From Sandaracinobacteroides sp039808025 (GTDB taxonomy: Bacteria; Pseudomonadota; Alphaproteobacteria; Sphingomonadales; Sphingomonadaceae): a stretch of DNA of 9,842 nucleotides. Every line of letters begins with the position of its first letter. Position 1 is the first letter of the stretch. The stretch is from contig JBDHSK010000024.1 of the NCBI GenBank assembly GCA_039808025.1, positions 1-9,842 on the forward strand. The letters run 5' to 3'. Positions 7,776 through 9,842 of this stretch are shown piece after piece. Under the pieces are notes generated by a model. That model was not told the DNA's origin, made no database searches, and worked only from the letters and a program-made list of their open reading frames with translations. A program made the translations under genes and the position numbers.

Positions 7776-8038
7776 TAGGGGGTTTGGGAAGTTAAGTATT
7801 TGTATGGGTGCTCTAACTCATTGAAATTAATGTGTTTTAATTCTCTAATTTCTAGTAAAATAATGGCATTTGAGATATGATCATGAATCTGTTTTTTTTC
7901 TCCTTAAAGGCAGCGCTACTCTGTCGAAAATCCAAGTTATGTCTCAGAAAAAAGATGCCCACATCTGGTTTCACCTCTATTGTAATGATGGAAGGAATGG
8001 GAATTTTTGATTGTTTCGAAAAGAAAACCACTTAACCA
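7776..8038 (+). other. Leader region between the IS remnant and the sulfatase-fold gene
   Basis: This stretch holds a strong promoter candidate (listed separately) and a run of eight T residues (7892-7899) that is not preceded by a convincing stem-loop. A small frame (7877-8035, 52 codons) ends with TAA only one codon before the ATG of the downstream gene and in the same frame as it. Its start, MNLFFFSLKAALLC, is hydrophobic, but it has no clear ribosome binding site or recognisable similarity, so it is not called as a gene. No RNA gene or riboswitch-like fold is evident. Confidence 0.4.
7821..7849 (+). promoter_or_regulatory. Sigma70-like promoter for the sulfatase-fold/tagD unit
   Basis: A -35 box TTGAAA (7821-7826, five of six consensus bases) and a -10 box TCTAAT (7844-7849, five of six) are separated by exactly 17 bp. 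Transcription would begin near 7856 and run towards the gene at 8039, leaving a leader of about 180 nt. It lies just outside the presumed right end of the IS element, so the two-gene unit probably has its own transcription start. Confidence 0.5.
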
Positions 8039-9223
8039 ATGCAGAACATGATTTTCCTTTTTTCCAAGGATGCCATGAGCATGGAAAATTTTCCGCGCTA
8101 CGGCAACCGTTACTGGAAGACCACCAATTTTGATGAAATGGCGGAAAAAGGAACCGAATTCCTTCGTCATTATACGGCAGCGATCTCTACCTCTATGGCA
8201 TTCAGCTCAATGCTGACCGGCAAAAATCCCTATGAATTTACGGATCGTAAGTTTTACACGAATGTGCAGCCCACACAATTTGAAACAATTTTCAGCCGCC
8301 TGCAGACTGAGGGTTATGATTGTCATATCCTCTGGTCGTCGGACTATATGGTTGGCGCATGGCCATATGTGCGTTGTTTTGGCGACGAGAGCAGGACTCA
8401 TATTCATGTGCTGGAGATGGAGCAAATCTGCGGTATTCAGCGCCCGCACGATTTTACGCTGGAGCGTGACGATGCTCTGTTGAAAAAGACAAAACAGTTG
8501 ATCTATGATGAATTAAATAGCATTCAACCTGCTTCGAAACAGTTTATCTGGATGCATTTGCCGCATGTGTTGCGCGGCCGGTGCAGCTACGGTGACGACA
8601 TAGATGTCTTCGACGAGATTCTCGGATTCGTACGAAGAAAATACGGTGATGAATCTATTTACATCACAGCGGATCACGGTCATATGAATCTACACAAGGA
8701 CATCATGGCTTACGCCTTTCATGTATACGATTTAGCATGTCGCGTGCCACTGATTTCGCCTCGGATCAATGGAATAAAAAAGGTGGAGAGGATTACCTCT
8801 CACACTGATCTGATGGATATTATTCTGAATGGGAGAATCCCGGAGCATGATTATGTGCTAACGGACTCTCAGTATTATTGTCAGCCAGACCGAAAGCTAG
8901 CGGTTATTGGGCAACGCTACAAATACATTTATAATAAGCGTCATCGCAGCGAAGAACTTTACGATCTGGAATGGGATCCTCAGGAACGTTACAATCTGTT
9001 GGAGCGCGACAGATATGACAATGAAAAGGGCGGTTTGCGGCGCATCACAGAACTGTATTTCTATCCATACCGCTCCGAAGCAATGAAAGCTCTGAAAGGA
9101 TTGCGTGCAAAAAAGGAAGAAATATGGCGCAACGGTACCTGGAGTGAAGAAGCGTATGGTAGTGCGCGCAGTACGATGCGGCATATCATTGCAAAAATAC
9201 AGGCAGAGCTGAATAAATGCTAA
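8039..9223 (+). CDS. Sulfatase/alkaline-phosphatase-fold enzyme, cytoplasmic, with Thr at the nucleophile position
   Basis: A 394-residue protein with the sulfatase layout from end to end. MIFLFSKD puts metal ligand Asp11 at the end of strand one; NFDEMAEKGTEFLRHYTAA (30-48) matches the usual 'x-N-x-D-x-L-A-x-x-G-x-x-F' run. ITADHGHM (209-216) gives the Asp212-His213 metal pair, and SHTDLMDIIL (254-263) and EELYDLEWDPQERYNL (305-320) are classic C-terminal sulfatase pieces. Aligning the LTGK at 59-62 with the family L-T-G-R places Thr51 where sulfatases have the formylglycine Cys, and no C-x-P-S-R motif exists. Thr is the nucleophile in phosphoglycerol transferase-like members of the superfamily, so a phospho-group transferase or hydrolase is more likely than a sulfatase. 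No signal peptide or membrane helix is seen. tagD follows after 16 bp. A stop codon lies in frame just upstream, fixing the start at ATG 8039 or 8048; the ribosome binding site is weak. Confidence 0.78.
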   Translation: MQNMIFLFSKDAMSMENFPRYGNRYWKTTNFDEMAEKGTEFLRHYTAAISTSMAFSSMLTGKNPYEFTDRKFYTNVQPTQFETIFSRLQTEGYDCHILWSSDYMVGAWPYVRCFGDESRTHIHVLEMEQICGIQRPHDFTLERDDALLKKTKQLIYDELNSIQPASKQFIWMHLPHVLRGRCSYGDDIDVFDEILGFVRRKYGDESIYITADHGHMNLHKDIMAYAFHVYDLACRVPLISPRINGIKKVERITSHTDLMDIILNGRIPEHDYVLTDSQYYCQPDRKLAVIGQRYKYIYNKRHRSEELYDLEWDPQERYNLLERDRYDNEKGGLRRITELYFYPYRSEAMKALKGLRAKKEEIWRNGTWSEEAYGSARSTMRHIIAKIQAELNKC

Positions 9224-9239
9224 AAGGATTGCAGAAATT

Positions 9240-9632
9240 ATGAAGCGAGTGATCACATATGGTACGTTTGATCTTTTACATTATGGGCACATCAATCTGC
9301 TGCGTCGAGTAAAGTCAATGGGGGATTATCTGATCGTAGGCTTGTCCACTGATGAATTTAATTGGAATGAAAAGCATAAAAAGTGCTACTTCGACTATGA
9401 AAAGCGTAAACAGTTACTCGAGGCTGTTCGTTATGTAGATCTGGTTATTCGGGAGGAAAGCTGGAATCAGAAGCGCAGTGATGTACATAAGTATCATGCC
9501 GACGTTTTCGCTATCGGCGATGACTGGGAAGGAAAATTTGACTTTCTGGAAGAGGAGGGCTGTGAAGTGGTGTATTTGCCTCGTACGCCGGAAATTTCCA
9601 CCACTCAGATTAAGAAGGACTTAAAACGGTAA
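9240..9632 (+). CDS. tagD: Glycerol-3-phosphate cytidylyltransferase (TagD/TarD family)
   Basis: This 130-residue protein matches the length and motifs of TagD throughout. It opens with MKRVITYGTFDLLHYGH, containing the HxGH nucleotide-binding motif (His14 and His17). It continues with VGLSTDEFN (33-41), RYVDLVI (64-70) and GDDWEGKFDFL (93-103). It ends with the RTPEISTTQIK segment (115-125), equivalent to the R-T-x-G-I-S-T-T signature, here with Glu118 in the Gly position. The enzyme joins CTP and sn-glycerol 3-phosphate to give CDP-glycerol and pyrophosphate in the cytoplasm. In Gram-positives this feeds teichoic acid; in Gram-negatives it supplies glycerol phosphate for capsule, O-antigen or EPS decoration. 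The AAGGA at 9224-9228 is its ribosome binding site, 11 nt from the ATG, and it is co-transcribed with the gene before it. No CDP-glycerol glycerophosphotransferase is in the window, so that step must lie elsewhere or be done by an unrecognised protein. Confidence 0.93.
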   Translation: MKRVITYGTFDLLHYGHINLLRRVKSMGDYLIVGLSTDEFNWNEKHKKCYFDYEKRKQLLEAVRYVDLVIREESWNQKRSDVHKYHADVFAIGDDWEGKFDFLEEEGCEVVYLPRTPEISTTQIKKDLKR

Positions 9633-9634
9633 TC

Positions 9635-9657
9635 TATAGGGAAGGGGGGAACCTATA
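9635..9657 (+). repeat. Short inverted repeat just after tagD
   Basis: TATAGG (9635-9640) and CCTATA (9652-9657) form a perfect 6 bp stem around an 11 nt purine-rich loop, two bases after the tagD stop. There is no following T-run and the stem is AT-rich, so a rho-independent terminator is not supported. It may be a chance repeat. Confidence 0.2.
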
Positions 9658-9752
9658 AAGTAATGGGAACTGGCACAGTATGAACGTTGTTTCATTCTAC
9701 TAATCTGCCTTTAAGCTAAAGTTTTTGGATAATTTGCCTGAGTAGATGTGTC

Positions 9753-9842
9753 GTGAATTACAATGAGTCGAATGTTGCTGCGCAGATTCGCTTACTTGGT
9801 TACCGTGATAACCCCAATCGATTGCACACTATGAGAATCGAG
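9753..9842 (+). CDS. Possible 5' end of an unidentified gene running off the window
   Basis: From GTG 9753 the frame is open for 30 codons to the last base. It reads NYNESNVAAQIRLLGYRDNPNRLHTMRIE after the start in two pieces: NYNESNVAAQIRLLG, then YRDNPNRLHTMRIE. The composition looks protein-like but no family is recognised. An in-frame TAA lies upstream near 9715, so the gene would begin here or a little downstream (ATG about 9828). There is no convincing ribosome binding site. A chance open frame of this length is quite possible. Confidence 0.22.
   Translation, partial: MNYNESNVAAQIRLLGYRDNPNRLHTMRIE

Noticed and set aside
8897..9256. A 119-codon open frame on the - strand overlapping the sulfatase-fold gene and the tagD start
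   Set aside because: Both + strand genes show strong motifs here; the - strand frame is low-complexity, Phe-rich sequence typical of an antisense shadow.
9671..9695. TGGCAC (-24-like) element of a sigma54 promoter after tagD
   Set aside because: The TTGC-type -12 element is absent at the required spacing.
1..9842. CRISPR array, rRNA or phage genes
   Set aside because: No regularly spaced direct repeats, rRNA-like stretches or phage structural genes were found when reading the window.

Overview
The window looks like an exopolysaccharide (EPS) biosynthesis locus of a Gram-negative bacterium. It is most likely a betaproteobacterium of the Nitrosomonadales/Methylophilales type. The reasoning is the gene order: chain-length determinant (EpsF), its partner ATPase/kinase with a GspE-N-like front domain (EpsG), exosortase B and EpsI. 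From family knowledge this set is the XrtB/'methanolan-type' EPS system of such organisms. The IS5-family transposase remnant is also of a kind common there. The taxonomic call is inference; no rRNA or other marker is present. All genes lie on the + strand.

Layout. Positions 2-298 hold the 3' end of epsF. epsG (318-1235) and xrtB (1248-2147) follow with 19 and 12 bp gaps. After a 165 bp gap come epsI (2313-2999) and an overlapping multi-spanning membrane protein (2989-4506) that looks like a Wzy polymerase or O-antigen ligase-type enzyme. A 448 bp stretch without a credible gene precedes a Wzx-type flippase (4955-6481). Next is a decayed IS5-family insertion (about 6656-7775). Its transposase is broken by a 1-base frameshift and also carries Asn at the expected first catalytic Asp. 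Beyond it, after a good sigma70-like promoter, is a two-gene unit: a cytoplasmic sulfatase/alkaline-phosphatase-fold enzyme (8039-9223) and a TagD-type glycerol-3-phosphate cytidylyltransferase (9240-9632). An unassigned reading frame may begin near 9753 and run off the end.

How the parts could work together. The flippase moves lipid-linked repeat units across the inner membrane, the Wzy-like protein joins them, and EpsF with EpsG controls chain length. XrtB and EpsI form the exosortase branch linked to this EPS type; no PEP-CTERM substrate lies in the window. TagD makes CDP-glycerol, suggesting that the polymer or another surface glycan carries glycerol phosphate. The adjacent enzyme keeps the metal-binding and C-terminal signatures of the sulfatase family but has Thr where a sulfatase has its modified Cys, so it may be a phospho-group transferase or hydrolase in that decoration pathway.

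Most notable points: all three nucleotide-binding motifs of EpsG are altered, suggesting a pseudokinase; and the sulfatase-fold/TagD pair forms a possible glycerol-phosphate decoration module inside a proteobacterial EPS locus.
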